Origin: Halorubrum aquaticum
GTDB lineage: Archaea > Halobacteriota > Halobacteria > Halobacteriales > Haloferacaceae
Length of the DNA: 64,000 nt
Assembly: GCF_900113615.1 (NCBI RefSeq)
Contig: NZ_FOPZ01000001.1
Coordinates: forward strand, 62,001-126,000
Direction: 5' to 3'
Shown: piece by piece, positions 9,423 to 18,362 of the stretch
Numbering within the stretch: position 1 is the stretch's first letter
Layout of the letters: each line of letters starts with the position of its first letter
Position numbers and translations under genes: made by a program
The notes under the pieces: model-generated
Seen by the model: only the letters and a program-made list of their open reading frames with translations
The model's database searches: none
What the model was told of the DNA's origin: nothing

Positions 9423-10163
9423 TCAGGACTCCTCAGGCGGTTCGAGCATCCCGTTCTCCCACATCCAGCGGGCGACCAGGATCGTTCCGAAGACGGACAC
9501 GATGATCACCACGTAGAGCGGGTATCCCGGCAGGAACCCGAGGAACCCTCCCTCGAGCAGCATCGTCATCGCCAGCGCCAGCACGAACCCGACGCCGGCC
9601 ACCTTCGGGTAGTCCCGACCGAACTGCGCGAAGATCGCTCCGAACACCGCCGGAACGAGATACGACCCGAGCGCGGTCCGCCACAGCTCGGGAAGCGCCT
9701 GGAACGCGGACACGAGGGCGAACGCGCCCACGCCGAGAAGCGTCGTGTTGACGCCGATGGAGGCGGCGATCGCGATCGTCGAGATGATGCTCCCCTCCGA
9801 GGTCCCGGTCTGGACGTCGGCGCTCTCCTGTGCCGCGGCAGCGCAGGGGAGCCGAAGGTTCGAGATGTTCCCGGAGAGGAACGCCATGTACGTTCCCGGG
9901 ATCCCCAACACGGGGTAGTACGATATCGGCTCGATGAACCAGAAGATGCCGTACGTCGCCGCGACCGCGACGAACGCGCTCGTGACGGCCTCCGTCGGCG
10001 GGGCGATGTCGAACACCGTCAACAGGACCACCGCGGGCCCGAACGAGAGCGCCACCGCGAGGAGGTTCGTCCTCCGGCCCCAGGCGTTGACGTACGGGAT
10101 GAAACTGTCCTCGTAGACGTTCGTGCCGCCGTCGGTGGACGCGTGTGACTCGTTTCCGGACAT
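9423..10163 (-). CDS. multi-pass membrane protein, partner of the DUF5058 protein
   Basis: A 246-residue protein with about six to seven hydrophobic segments and short loops. I do not recognise a named enzyme or transporter family. The intramembrane loop EPISYYPVLGIPGTYMAFLSGN, split across two helices, is Gly/Pro rich and may re-enter the membrane. Its ATG (10163) directly abuts the TAG of the DUF5058 gene upstream, so the two are almost certainly cotranscribed and translationally coupled. A two-subunit transporter or channel is the natural inference, but no substrate can be named. Confidence 0.75.
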   Translation of the reverse strand: MSGNESHASTDGGTNVYEDSFIPYVNAWGRRTNLLAVALSFGPAVVLLTVFDIAPPTEAVTSAFVAVAATYGIFWFIEPISYYPVLGIPGTYMAFLSGNISNLRLPCAAAAQESADVQTGTSEGSIISTIAIAASIGVNTTLLGVGAFALVSAFQALPELWRTALGSYLVPAVFGAIFAQFGRDYPKVAGVGFVLALAMTMLLEGGFLGFLPGYPLYVVIIVSVFGTILVARWMWENGMLEPPEES

Positions 10164-10904
10164 CTACCACCAACTCCCTACCGTTACCTGGAGTGCCACG
10201 CCGACGACGAGGCCGACGATCATCGCGGTTCCGAGCGCCCACTCCCGGAGCCACTGGACGTCCCGCTCGTCCGCTATCCGTAACAGGATCAACATCACGA
10301 TCCCTCCGGTCGCGACCGATCCGGTCTCGGGCGTTCCCGCCGCGACCTCCCCCGTCAGGAAGTACGCGAACGCGCCGAGCATCGCCGCGGAACTGATGAC
10401 GGGAATGAGCTTCTCCCGGCCGTTCCCCATCTTCTGTCGCAGCTTTTCCATGTGAGGCGTCCCGAAGGCGGAGAACAGCAACCAGCCGGTTCCACCCAGG
10501 GTCATCGTCCAGACCGCCGTCGCGTACGCGGTCTCGGATATGTTCTCGTCGCCCAGGCTGTATCCGAACTGGCTCACGCCCAACTCGGCCGCCGGGAGCT
10601 CGAACGCGACCGACCCGATCACGGAGAGACGCATCCACGCGACCGGACCGCCGACGGTGGCGATCAGCGCCAACATCCCGACCAGCACCGCGACGGCGGG
10701 TCCGATCGCCGATATCACGCCCGTCTTGAATCCCGATCTCAACTGCTCTTCGGACAGTCCCATCTCCTTTCCGTCGCTCCACGCCCGTCGGAGGAAGATC
10801 GATGCCTGTAACAGAACGACCAGAACGACCGGAAGCGTCGAGAGCCACAACCAGTGGCTGTTGGCGACGTCCAGATACGCCGGGGTACTTGCCAGCGATA
10901 GCAT
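10164..10904 (-). CDS. DUF5058-family membrane protein
   Basis: A 246-residue protein with about seven hydrophobic segments. The N-terminus (NSHWLWLSTLPVVLVVLLQ) and the following RRAWSDGKEMGL match my memory of DUF5058, a family of unknown function also found in Firmicutes. Start set at ATG 10904; TTTTATA about 30 bases upstream supports it. It is the first gene of a two-gene unit with the membrane protein at 9423-10163: stop and next start touch (TAGATG). No soluble domain, ATPase or kinase is nearby, so a secondary transporter or channel is inferred. Confidence 0.8.
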   Translation of the reverse strand: MLSLASTPAYLDVANSHWLWLSTLPVVLVVLLQASIFLRRAWSDGKEMGLSEEQLRSGFKTGVISAIGPAVAVLVGMLALIATVGGPVAWMRLSVIGSVAFELPAAELGVSQFGYSLGDENISETAYATAVWTMTLGGTGWLLFSAFGTPHMEKLRQKMGNGREKLIPVISSAAMLGAFAYFLTGEVAAGTPETGSVATGGIVMLILLRIADERDVQWLREWALGTAMIVGLVVGVALQVTVGSWW

Positions 10905-11083
10905 TCTCGACCCTGAGACTCTCGTATCCTCATATAAAATCAGCGAGGATCGCGGCACTCGCCGTCTCCTCCGATCGTGCGGGCTCCGACGCCGAATCGA
11001 CGCGATGTCGAACGGGATCCGACCCCGAACCGACCGCGCCCACACCGCCGTTTTTACCCGATGACGGGGCGAACCCCTGCCGT

Positions 11084-11362
11084 ATGTCGTCACGAACGCG
11101 AGCACACGTGTACGTCTCCGGACGCGTTCAGGGCGTCTTCTACCGCGCGACGACGCGGGACACCGCCCGCGAGCGAGGCGTCGACGGCTGGGTCCGAAAC
11201 CTCGACGACGGGCGCGTCGAGGCCGTCTTCGAGGGACCCGAGTCCGCCGTCGAGGCGATGGTCGAGTGGTGTCACACGGGAAGCCCGGCCGCCGAGGTCG
11301 ACGACGTCGACGCGACCTACGGGGAGCCGGAGGGGATAGACGGGTTCGAGGTCCGCCGGTGA
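11084..11362 (+). CDS. acyP: acylphosphatase
   Basis: Hydrolyses acyl phosphates in the cytoplasm. 92 residues, the usual size. The signature loop GRVQGVFYR contains the phosphate-binding Arg, and GWVRNLDDGRVEAVFEG contains the catalytic Asn. ATG 11084 is preceded at about 30 bases by TTTTTA, consistent with a leaderless transcript. Monocistronic between the divergent DUF5058 gene and a convergent VOC gene. Confidence 0.95.
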   Translation: MSSRTRAHVYVSGRVQGVFYRATTRDTARERGVDGWVRNLDDGRVEAVFEGPESAVEAMVEWCHTGSPAAEVDDVDATYGEPEGIDGFEVRR

Positions 11363-11384
11363 GCGGCGTCCGGAAGCCCCGATC

Positions 11385-11777
11385 TCAGACCCGCTCTTTG
11401 AGTTCGATCCGGTAGCCGAACGGGTCCCGGACGTACGCGGCCACAGCCTCTCCGGTCGCGCCGAGCGGCGACTCCAGCGTCCGCTCGAGTTCGACGCCGG
11501 CCTCGGCGAGTTCCGCTTCGATCGCCTCGAGCGACTCCTCGACGACGACGCAGACGTGGTCGTAGTTCGTCGCCTCCGGCGGGTCGAACTCCGCGGTCGG
11601 CCAGAGGTGGATCACGCCGGTCGCCGAGAGCCGCACGTCGAAGAAGGGCTTCTCGTCCGCCCGGAACGGCGCGTCCTCGATCCCGAAGCCGAGCCGATCG
11701 CCGTAGAACTCCCGGGCCGTCTCGACGCCGTCCTCGGGGATCCGGAGGTTGACGTGGTCGATGTGTCGTGCCTTCAC
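11385..11777 (-). CDS. VOC-superfamily (glyoxalase/bleomycin-resistance fold) protein
   Basis: A 130-residue protein made of two beta-alpha-beta-beta-beta units. His in HIDHVNLRIP and the final Glu in DPFGYRIEL fit the usual metal sites of vicinal-oxygen-chelate enzymes. The GTG at 11777 is used as start since it precedes the conserved first strand; longer forms would overlap the purQ end region without family similarity. The gene is convergent with acyP (22-base gap). The reaction (lyase, dioxygenase or binding) cannot be assigned. Confidence 0.8.
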   Translation of the reverse strand: MKARHIDHVNLRIPEDGVETAREFYGDRLGFGIEDAPFRADEKPFFDVRLSATGVIHLWPTAEFDPPEATNYDHVCVVVEESLEAIEAELAEAGVELERTLESPLGATGEAVAAYVRDPFGYRIELKERV

Positions 11778-11844
11778 GGACGAGGGTTCGGGACCGAGTC
11801 GCAAAAACCGTGGGGCCGAGAGCGTTCGGACCGAGTCACGGGGC

Positions 11845-12522
11845 TCAGGCGAACGCCTCGAGCATCCCCGCACCGTCGGTGCTCGTCGCCACGTCGGGCA
11901 GCGTCGCGCGCTCCGGATGGGGCATCAACACCGCGACCGTCTCGCGCTCGCCGAGGACGCCGGCGACGTTGTCGGTCGAGCCGTTCGGATTCGCCGCGTC
12001 GGTGACCGCCCCGGTCTCGTCGCAGTAGCGGAAGAGCACCCGGTTCTCGGCGACGAGCTCGTCGTGGGCGTCGGCCTCGATCTCGAAGCGCCCCTCACCG
12101 TGGGCGATCGGGACCTCGATGGTGTCGCCCTCGTCGTAGGCGGCGGTCCAGGGGGTGTCCGCGCGCTCGACGCGGAGGTGGACGGGCTCACACTGGAACC
12201 GCGCGGAGGCGTTGGTCGTGAACGCGCCGGGCGTGAGTCCGGACTCCGAACCGATCTGCGCGCCGTTACAGACGCCGAGCACGGGGACGCCCGACTCGGC
12301 CGCCTCCCGAACTTCCTCCATGACCGGCGCGCGCGCGGCCATCGCGCCCGCCCGGAGGTAGTCGCCGTACGAGAAGCCGCCCGGAAGGACGATCCCGTCG
12401 GGCTCGGCGGGGAGGCCGTCCTCGTGCCAGACGCGCTCGGCGTCGATCCCGAGGTGTCGGAGGGCGCGGACCGCGTCGCGGTCGCAGTTGGACCCGCCGA
12501 ACTGGACGACGGAAACCGTCAT
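11845..12522 (-). CDS. purQ: phosphoribosylformylglycinamidine synthase, glutaminase subunit
   Basis: Supplies ammonia from glutamine for the fourth step of purine synthesis, working with PurS and PurL. 225 residues, class I glutamine amidotransferase. N-terminal VVQFGGSNCDRD, oxyanion GGFSYGDYLR and nucleophile Cys in GVCNGAQIG are all present; the catalytic His/Glu are in the C-terminal MPHPERA. The start overlaps the purS stop by 4 bases (ATGA), so the two are translationally coupled. purL is not in the window. Confidence 0.97.
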   Translation of the reverse strand: MTVSVVQFGGSNCDRDAVRALRHLGIDAERVWHEDGLPAEPDGIVLPGGFSYGDYLRAGAMAARAPVMEEVREAAESGVPVLGVCNGAQIGSESGLTPGAFTTNASARFQCEPVHLRVERADTPWTAAYDEGDTIEVPIAHGEGRFEIEADAHDELVAENRVLFRYCDETGAVTDAANPNGSTDNVAGVLGERETVAVLMPHPERATLPDVATSTDGAGMLEAFA

Positions 12523-12770
12523 CGCTCCGAGACCGCGACGTCGTAGTCGTGGATCGTGGGGTTCGCGAGCAGCCGCTCGGCCATCTCTTCGGCTCGCGCC
12601 TCGGCCGCGGCGGCGTCCTCGGCCTCGAGGTCGAGCTCGAACCGGTCGGCCGAGCGGAGCGCGGAGAGCTCGAACCCGAGGCGTTCGAGCGCCTGCTTCG
12701 TCGTCTCGGCCTCCGGGTCGAGCACCCCCCGTTTCAGCCGGACCGTCACGGTCGCGGTGAATTCGGTCAT
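12519..12770 (-). CDS. purS: phosphoribosylformylglycinamidine synthase, PurS subunit
   Basis: Small bridging subunit of the FGAM synthase complex, 83 residues as usual. It starts with TATVTVRLKRGVLDPEAETTKQAL-type sequence and contains the conserved acidic helix before the last strand. ATG 12770 is preceded at about 27 bases by TTTTTA (12795-12800 on the reverse strand), typical of a leaderless haloarchaeal transcript. First gene of the purS-purQ unit, with a 4-base overlap. Confidence 0.95.
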   Translation of the reverse strand: MTEFTATVTVRLKRGVLDPEAETTKQALERLGFELSALRSADRFELDLEAEDAAAAEARAEEMAERLLANPTIHDYDVAVSER

Positions 12771-12949
12771 CGCGTGAGAGTGCGGAGTCGTGTGTAAAAA
12801 CCGTTTTGGAACGCCTCGTCTATACACGAGCATGGATCTATTTCGGTCGATCGTCGGAAACCACGGCGGGACGGAACGAAAGGGGCAAACCCCTCCGTGG
12901 CTTGGCGTGAGTGTATGCCACCGTTCGAACCGGCGGAGGTGATCGGCGC

Positions 12950-13930
12950 ATGACCCGCGAACTGACCGAGATCACGGTCGTCGGAGGAGACGAGACGGGA
13001 CTCATCGCGCGGGTCACGTCCCTGCTGTTCGAGCGGGGGATCAACATCGAGGGGCTCGACCAGGCGGTCCGCGACGGCGTCTTCCGGATGACCACCCGGG
13101 TCGACGCCGCGGAGATGACCACCTCACGCGGCGAGCTTCGTCGCGCGCTCGCCGACCTCGGCCGCGACCTCGACGTCGACATCCAGGTGCGGTTCCCGAG
13201 CGACCGGGACGCCCGACGGGTCGCGCTGCTCGTCACGAAGGAGACCCACGTCCCCGAGGCGATGCTGGAGGCGGAGGCGAACGGCGAGCTCGCCGAGGAC
13301 GGCGAGGCCGAGATCCCGGTCGTGATCGGCAACCGCGGCGACCTGCGCTCGCTCGCCGAGCGCTACGACAAGCCCTTCTACGACGTGGGCGACGGGAGCG
13401 GCAACACCGACGAGGGTCGGCTGCTCGACCTGTTGGCCGAGTACGACGTGGACCTGCTCGCGCTGGCCCGCTACATGCGCATCCTCTCGCCGGAGGTCGT
13501 CTTCCGCTACGAGGGTCGGATCGTCAACGTCCACCCCTCGCTCCTGCCGGCCTTCCCCGGCGCGGAGGCGTACCGGCAGGCGAAGGACGCCGGCGTCCGG
13601 ATCGCGGGCGTCACCTCCCACTACGTGACGACCGACCTCGATCAGGGGCCGGTCATCGCCCAGCGCGCCTTCGACGTGCCCGACGGCGCGACCGTCGAGG
13701 AGATCAAACGCCGCGGGCAACCCCTCGAGGCCGAGGTCCTCTTGGAGGCGGTCCGGCTCCACCTGGCGGACGCGATCGCGGTCCACCGCGGCACCGTTCA
13801 CGTGCGCGAGGGGACCGACGCGGAGCCGGACCTCGGGCTCCCCGCGGTCGCGAGCGAGGCCAACCCGGACGAGCCGGTCGACGGCGAGCCGCTGACGCGG
13901 CCCGACCCGCCGACGCCCGGATCCGACTGA
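12950..13930 (+). CDS. PurU-like protein: ACT domain plus formyltransferase domain
   Basis: A 326-residue protein. Residues about 1-80 form an ACT-like regulatory domain (ITVVGGDETGLIARVTSLLF). Residues about 95-290 form a formyl-tetrahydrofolate hydrolase/transferase domain with NVHPSLLPAFPGAEAY and the catalytic-type GVTSHYVTTDLDQGP. This layout is that of PurU (10-formyl-THF deformylase). Haloarchaeal members might instead act in purine formyl transfer, since purS and purQ are divergent neighbours; that is inference. A strong GGAGGTGATC ribosome-binding site 7 bases before ATG 12950 fixes the start. The last 30 residues are an acidic, low-complexity tail. Confidence 0.88.
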   Translation: MTRELTEITVVGGDETGLIARVTSLLFERGINIEGLDQAVRDGVFRMTTRVDAAEMTTSRGELRRALADLGRDLDVDIQVRFPSDRDARRVALLVTKETHVPEAMLEAEANGELAEDGEAEIPVVIGNRGDLRSLAERYDKPFYDVGDGSGNTDEGRLLDLLAEYDVDLLALARYMRILSPEVVFRYEGRIVNVHPSLLPAFPGAEAYRQAKDAGVRIAGVTSHYVTTDLDQGPVIAQRAFDVPDGATVEEIKRRGQPLEAEVLLEAVRLHLADAIAVHRGTVHVREGTDAEPDLGLPAVASEANPDEPVDGEPLTRPDPPTPGSD

Positions 13931-14017
13931 GGGCGGATCGCTCGCCGCCCGGGCGATCCGATGTGCGACCCTGAACGACCACGGCGTTTTTATCCGCGAT
14001 GTCGCCTACATCCACCG

Positions 14018-14206
14018 ATGCGTGGACGTGACGGCGACCGACCGCTCGCGAACGACGCCCGAGCGACGATCCGGACCGACGACCGCGTGATCGTCGTCCT
14101 TCTCGTTCTCCTGTCGGCCGTCGTCCTCGTCGTCCTGCTCTACTACACCGTCTTCGTGCTCGAGGGGCTTCCGGAGGTTCCGCCCGGCGTCCTCGGCCTC
14201 GCGTGA
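14018..14206 (+). CDS. small single-pass membrane protein
   Basis: A 62-residue protein with a hydrophilic charged N-terminus, one strong transmembrane segment (VIVVLLVLLSAVVLVVLLYY, about residues 24-43) and a short Pro-rich tail. ATG 14018 follows TTTTTAT at about 30 bases, which argues that it is a real, leaderless gene. I do not recognise the family. It converges on the Lhr helicase gene with 28 bases between. Confidence 0.65.
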   Translation: MRGRDGDRPLANDARATIRTDDRVIVVLLVLLSAVVLVVLLYYTVFVLEGLPEVPPGVLGLA

Positions 14207-14234
14207 CCTCGGTGACGGGTCCGACTCGTCCGCC

Positions 14235-17129
14235 TCACTCCTCCCCGATCGCAGCCATCACGCTGGCGTGATACTCCCGGAGCACCGTCGACTCGTCCTC
14301 TTCGATCACCGCGTCGGAGTCGACGAGCGTCGCCAACCCGAACGACAGCGGCGTCGGGGAGTCCGTCGTGTGGTGGACGACCCGGATCCTCCCGCTCTCG
14401 ATCCCCTCGAGCACGTCGCGGATCCCGGCCGCGTCGAGGTCGTCCTCCAGGAGTTCGCGGTAGGTCTCCTCCATCACGGCGAAGTCCTTGAGGTCGGCGA
14501 CGAACGGGAGCAGCATCTCCGCGGATACTTGCTGTTGGGCGGCGGTCTTCTCGCGACCCTTGTAGCGTTTCAACAGCATGAGCGCCCGGCCGGCGACGAT
14601 CCGGAAGGTGCGTTTCAGGAGGTCGGTCCCCTCGAGCGCGTCCCGGAGGTCCTTCCGGACCTCGGTCGGGTCGAGGTCCTCGAGGACGCCCGCCACGTCG
14701 ACCTTGCGGTTCAACGGGACGGCGAGGCTGAACCCGGCGTCGTCGACCGCGCGGACGACGTCGGTATCGGTCCGGCGCGAGCACTCGGCGGCGACCAGCC
14801 GCGAGAGGCCCTCGGTGAACCGCCTGCCGTAGGGCGCGTGGACGTAGAACCGCCGCTTGTACGCCTCCCGATCGAGCTCCTCCTCGACGACGACCCGCGA
14901 GGGCGTCGGAACGCTCTCGACGCCGGCGTACCGCACCTGTTCGTCGTACATGCGGGCGATCGCTCGGACCGAGTTCCCGTCGAGGGAGTGCCCGCGGAGC
15001 CACGCGCGGACCGCTGGCGGGCCGCCGTCCTCCAACCGGTCGAGCAGCTCCTCCCGGAACGCGAGCACCTCGCGGGCGAGGTCGGCCGACAGCGGGAGCC
15101 GCTCGGCGTACCAGGTGGGGACCGTCGCCCGCTCCTCGGTCCGGTCGACGTACACCTTCGAGCCGCGGCGGTAGCGAAAGGCGAACCGCTCGCCGCCGAG
15201 CGCGAACACGTCGCCGGGCCCGATCGTGTCGAGGAACGCCTCGTCGAGGGTCCCGACCCGCTCGTCTCCACCGGCGTACACGTCGCAGCTGAACGAATCG
15301 GGGATGGTCCCGACGTTGGTCATGTAGATGACGCGGGCGAGCCGGCCGCGCTTGCCGACGAGCGTCTCGCCGACCGGGAACCCCTCGTGGTGGTGGTCGC
15401 CTCCCGGCGGGTCGTTCGCGTCCCGCCACACCTTCGGGTAGACGTTCCGGTCGATCAGCCCCTCGTAGTCCGCGGTGAGGTACCGCATCAGCGACTCGTA
15501 GCGCTCCGCGTCGAAGTTCCGGAAGGGCCACGCTCGCCGGAGAACCTCACGGATCTCCCGGTCGGGACGGATCCGGTTTATCGCCATCCCGTACACGTGT
15601 TGGGCGGCGACATCGGCGGCGTTCTCGGGGACGACGACCCGGTCGACGAACCCCGCCTCCGCGCGGGCGACCGTTGCCGCACACTCCACCAGCTCGTCGC
15701 GATCGAGCGCGAACACCCGTCCAGTGACGGTCTCGCCCGGACTGTGGCCCGCCCGCCCGACCCGCTGGAGGAGCGCCGCGACCGACTTCGGCGACCCGAC
15801 CTGGACGACCAGATCGAGGTGGGGCATGTCGATGCCGAGTTCGAGGCTGGTCGAGGTGGTGACCACGTCGAGGTCGCCGGTCTTCAGTCCCCCCTCGATC
15901 CGGAGCCGCTGGGCCTCCCCGAGGCTCCCGTGGTGACAGCCGGAGTCCGACTCGTCGTAGTCGAACCGCTCCCTGAGCTCCCTGAGGACGCGTTCGGCTC
16001 CCGACCGGGAGTTCGTGAACACGAGGGTGTTCTCGTGGCCCTCGATCAGCTCCCGGAGCTCCGCGTAGAACCGGTCGGTGACGACCGACCGCGGCGTGTG
16101 GACGAGGTCGGCGGCCGGCGTCCGAAGCTCGAGGTCGAACTCCCGGCCGAACCGCGCGTCGACGACCTCGCACTCGCGGGCCGTGAACCCGTCGGGGTCG
16201 CCGACCGCGCCGGCGACCCGCTCGCGGCCGACGAGGAACTCCGCGACCCCCTCCAGGGGATCGACCGTCGCCGAACAGCCGATCCGGGTCGGCGAGCCGT
16301 CGGCGAGGGCTTCCAGGCGCTCGAGCGAGACGGAGAGGTGCGTCCCGCGTTCGTTCGCCGCCAGCGAGTGGATCTCGTCGACGATCACGTACTCGACGGT
16401 GCGGAGCTTCTCCTTGAACTTCGGCGCGTTGAGCAGGATCGCGAGGGTCTCCGGCGTGGTGTTGAGGACGTGCGGGGTCTCCTCGAGCATCGCCCGGCGG
16501 TCGGCGTCGTCGGTGTCGCCGTGGCGTATCGCCTGGCGCACGTCCGGCTCGCCGTCGTGGTCGTCGCTGCCGGCGGCGTCGTCGCCGTCGTCACGGTCGT
16601 CGTGGCCATCACGGCCGTCGCCCGCCGCGATCCGTTCCGAAAGCTCCGCGAGGGGCGTCTCGAGGTTGCGCTCGATGTCGTTCGCGAGGGACTTGAGCGG
16701 CGAGACGTACAGACAGTACACCGAGTTCTCCAGGTCGCCGGCGCGGTCGCGCGCGAAGAGGTCGTCGAGGACGGCGGTGAACGCCGCCAACGTCTTCCCG
16801 CTGCCCGTCGGTGCGGCCACGAGACAGTTCCGGTCGGCGGCGACGTGCGGGATCGCCCCGCGCTGTGGCGGGGTGAAGAGCCCGCCGTTCCCCGCGACGT
16901 ACGCGCCGAACGTCTCGACCCACCACCGGCGAACGACGGGCGAGAGGTGCTCGAGGACGGCCGCGTCGTCGATCGGGACCGTCTCCGGGTCGAACGGCCA
17001 GTCCCGGTCCGCTCCGATCTCCCGAAGGAGCCGCCTCGCCCTCGCCTCGGCGTCGGATCCGGTCGCCTCATCGGCGGCTTCGGTCGCTTCGGGACTGGAT
17101 CCTCCCGTCCCGCCCGCGTCGTCGGTCAC
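14235..17129 (-). CDS. lhr: Lhr-family ATP-dependent helicase
   Basis: A 964-residue superfamily 2 helicase of the Lhr type, acting on DNA or RNA-DNA in repair. Motif I APTGSGKT at 106-113, Ia SPLKSLANDI, II DEIH at 251-254, then ATVDP, a HelC domain with FTNSRSGAE and QRVGRAGHSPG. The winged-helix and Lhr-specific C-terminal domains follow, with the expected length. An Asp/Gly/His-rich insert at residues 170-197 sits between motifs Ia and Ib and is not in the core fold. Start is GTG 17129. The RarA-C-like gene lies 69 bases upstream on the same strand and may be cotranscribed. Confidence 0.95.
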   Translation of the reverse strand: MTDDAGGTGGSSPEATEAADEATGSDAEARARRLLREIGADRDWPFDPETVPIDDAAVLEHLSPVVRRWWVETFGAYVAGNGGLFTPPQRGAIPHVAADRNCLVAAPTGSGKTLAAFTAVLDDLFARDRAGDLENSVYCLYVSPLKSLANDIERNLETPLAELSERIAAGDGRDGHDDRDDGDDAAGSDDHDGEPDVRQAIRHGDTDDADRRAMLEETPHVLNTTPETLAILLNAPKFKEKLRTVEYVIVDEIHSLAANERGTHLSVSLERLEALADGSPTRIGCSATVDPLEGVAEFLVGRERVAGAVGDPDGFTARECEVVDARFGREFDLELRTPAADLVHTPRSVVTDRFYAELRELIEGHENTLVFTNSRSGAERVLRELRERFDYDESDSGCHHGSLGEAQRLRIEGGLKTGDLDVVTTSTSLELGIDMPHLDLVVQVGSPKSVAALLQRVGRAGHSPGETVTGRVFALDRDELVECAATVARAEAGFVDRVVVPENAADVAAQHVYGMAINRIRPDREIREVLRRAWPFRNFDAERYESLMRYLTADYEGLIDRNVYPKVWRDANDPPGGDHHHEGFPVGETLVGKRGRLARVIYMTNVGTIPDSFSCDVYAGGDERVGTLDEAFLDTIGPGDVFALGGERFAFRYRRGSKVYVDRTEERATVPTWYAERLPLSADLAREVLAFREELLDRLEDGGPPAVRAWLRGHSLDGNSVRAIARMYDEQVRYAGVESVPTPSRVVVEEELDREAYKRRFYVHAPYGRRFTEGLSRLVAAECSRRTDTDVVRAVDDAGFSLAVPLNRKVDVAGVLEDLDPTEVRKDLRDALEGTDLLKRTFRIVAGRALMLLKRYKGREKTAAQQQVSAEMLLPFVADLKDFAVMEETYRELLEDDLDAAGIRDVLEGIESGRIRVVHHTTDSPTPLSFGLATLVDSDAVIEEDESTVLREYHASVMAAIGEE

Positions 17130-17198
17130 GACCTGATCCGTGGTGACGCGGCCTGAAAGCGGTTGTGTCGGGTTCCGGATCGAACCCCTTCCGTCACG

Positions 17199-18119
17199 CT
17201 ACTCAGAGAAGTCGGTCAGGGATCCCGTCGTGCTCGCGTCGCCCTCGTCGTTCGTCGTGCCGTCGTCCGCCGTGCCGTCGCCGCCCGTCTCGTCCTCGTC
17301 GTCTCCCGTCCCGTCACTCCCGTGACCCATCCCGTCGTCGCTACCGATCTCCTCGGGCTCCGTCCACGGGTCGTCAGGATCCACCGGCGCGACGGCGTGA
17401 TCCAGTTCGGCGGCCGAGTAGTCGACGTCGTCGTCGAGCGACATCGCGAGCCGCTGCCAGCGGGCGCTCGTCTCCGCTTCGCCCTCGGGTCCGACGCGCG
17501 CGCCACGGGTCTTGAAGAAGCGCGTCCCGCGGTCGCGTTTGGCCCCCTCGCCGGTGTGGCCGTCGAGGGCGACGTCGAACTCGCCGCCGGCCTCGAGGTC
17601 GCCGGCGGGGAAGTCGTCGTCGGGTTCCTCGCCGCGTTCGCGGGCCTCGGCGCGCTCCTCGGCAACCGCCGAGAAGTAGGCGTCGGCGTTGCTCGCCTCG
17701 CGGGTCGATCGAGCGCGGGCGGCCGCGAGCGCGCCGTGGACCGCACACAGCCGGCCGCGCCACCCGTCGGGTTCCCAGCGCTCGGTGGCGAGTTCCTCGT
17801 AGCGCTCGATCGTCAGGGCGACCTCGCTTCCCGCACGGAGGTCCTCGACGACGTAGAGGTTCAGCCGGTCCCAGAGGTTCCAGGCGTATCCCGAGCGGGC
17901 GAGCTCCCAGGCGGCCCACGCCGCGACTTCCTCGTCGGAGCGGCGAACCGCCTTCTGGAGGAGGCTGGAGACGGCGTACCGGCTGTAGCCGCCGTCGGTC
18001 TCGTTTTCGGCCTTCCGCCCGCCGAAGTCGTTCTCGCCGGTCGCCTCCGGCGTGGTGTCGGTCTCGAGGCTGCCGTCGGCCCCGAAGGTGGCCTGTCGCT
18101 CCGGTCCGTCGTCGCTCAT
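17199..18119 (-). CDS. protein resembling the RarA/MgsA C-terminal (clamp-loader-like) region
   Basis: A 306-residue acidic protein. Residues about 45-100 (GGYSRYAVSSLLQKAVRRSDE, then AAWAAWELARSGYAWNLWDR and LYVVEDLR, shown in pieces) recall the RarA/MgsA C-terminal module, where a KA-RxSD turn and an ED precede helices of the oligomerisation domain. No Walker A or B motif exists, so the AAA+ ATPase half is absent. The last 60 residues are Asp/Gly/Thr-rich low complexity. Start at ATG 18119, preceded by GGAG at a good spacing; GTG 18125 is an alternative. It lies upstream of lhr. Similarity is by pattern, so a separate haloarchaeal family remains possible. Confidence 0.6.
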   Translation of the reverse strand: MSDDGPERQATFGADGSLETDTTPEATGENDFGGRKAENETDGGYSRYAVSSLLQKAVRRSDEEVAAWAAWELARSGYAWNLWDRLNLYVVEDLRAGSEVALTIERYEELATERWEPDGWRGRLCAVHGALAAARARSTREASNADAYFSAVAEERAEARERGEEPDDDFPAGDLEAGGEFDVALDGHTGEGAKRDRGTRFFKTRGARVGPEGEAETSARWQRLAMSLDDDVDYSAAELDHAVAPVDPDDPWTEPEEIGSDDGMGHGSDGTGDDEDETGGDGTADDGTTNDEGDASTTGSLTDFSE

Positions 18120-18251
18120 GTACACCGCTCCAGCCGCGACCGACTTAACGACGGCGCGCCGCGTTCGTGGTCGCGATCACGTGAGGAGTACGGTCGCCGC
18201 GGCGCTTCCGGCGTGCGATACTCCGGCCCGCACCGGCGTCGAAAGGGAACC

Positions 18252-18257
18252 CTTAAG
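18252..18257 (+). promoter_or_regulatory. TATA-like box of tRNA-Tyr
   Basis: CTTAAG, centred about 30 bases before the first base of the mature tRNA, in a G+C-rich setting; typical haloarchaeal tRNA promoter position. Confidence 0.6.
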
Positions 18258-18284
18258 TCGGATCCAGCGGCTAGAATTCAGTGA

Positions 18285-18358
18285 CCGCCCTTAGCTCAGC
18301 CTGGTAGAGCAGCCGACTGTAGATCGGCTTGTCCCCCGTTCAATTCGGGGAGGGCGGA
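18285..18358 (+). tRNA. tRNA-Tyr (anticodon GTA)
   Basis: A full cloverleaf can be drawn: acceptor CCGCCCT pairs with AGGGCGG, D stem GCTC/GAGC, anticodon stem GCCGA/TCGGC with loop CTGTAGA, T stem CCCCG/CGGGG around TTCAATT, discriminator A at 18358. The anticodon GTA is at 18319-18321. There is no intron and no encoded CCA. Confidence 0.96.
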
Positions 18359-18362
18359 CTTC

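Noticed and set aside
14235-17156. Very long forward frames antisense to lhr and other genes
   Set aside because: Long antisense open frames are expected at this G+C content; they lack promoters, starts and recognisable domains.
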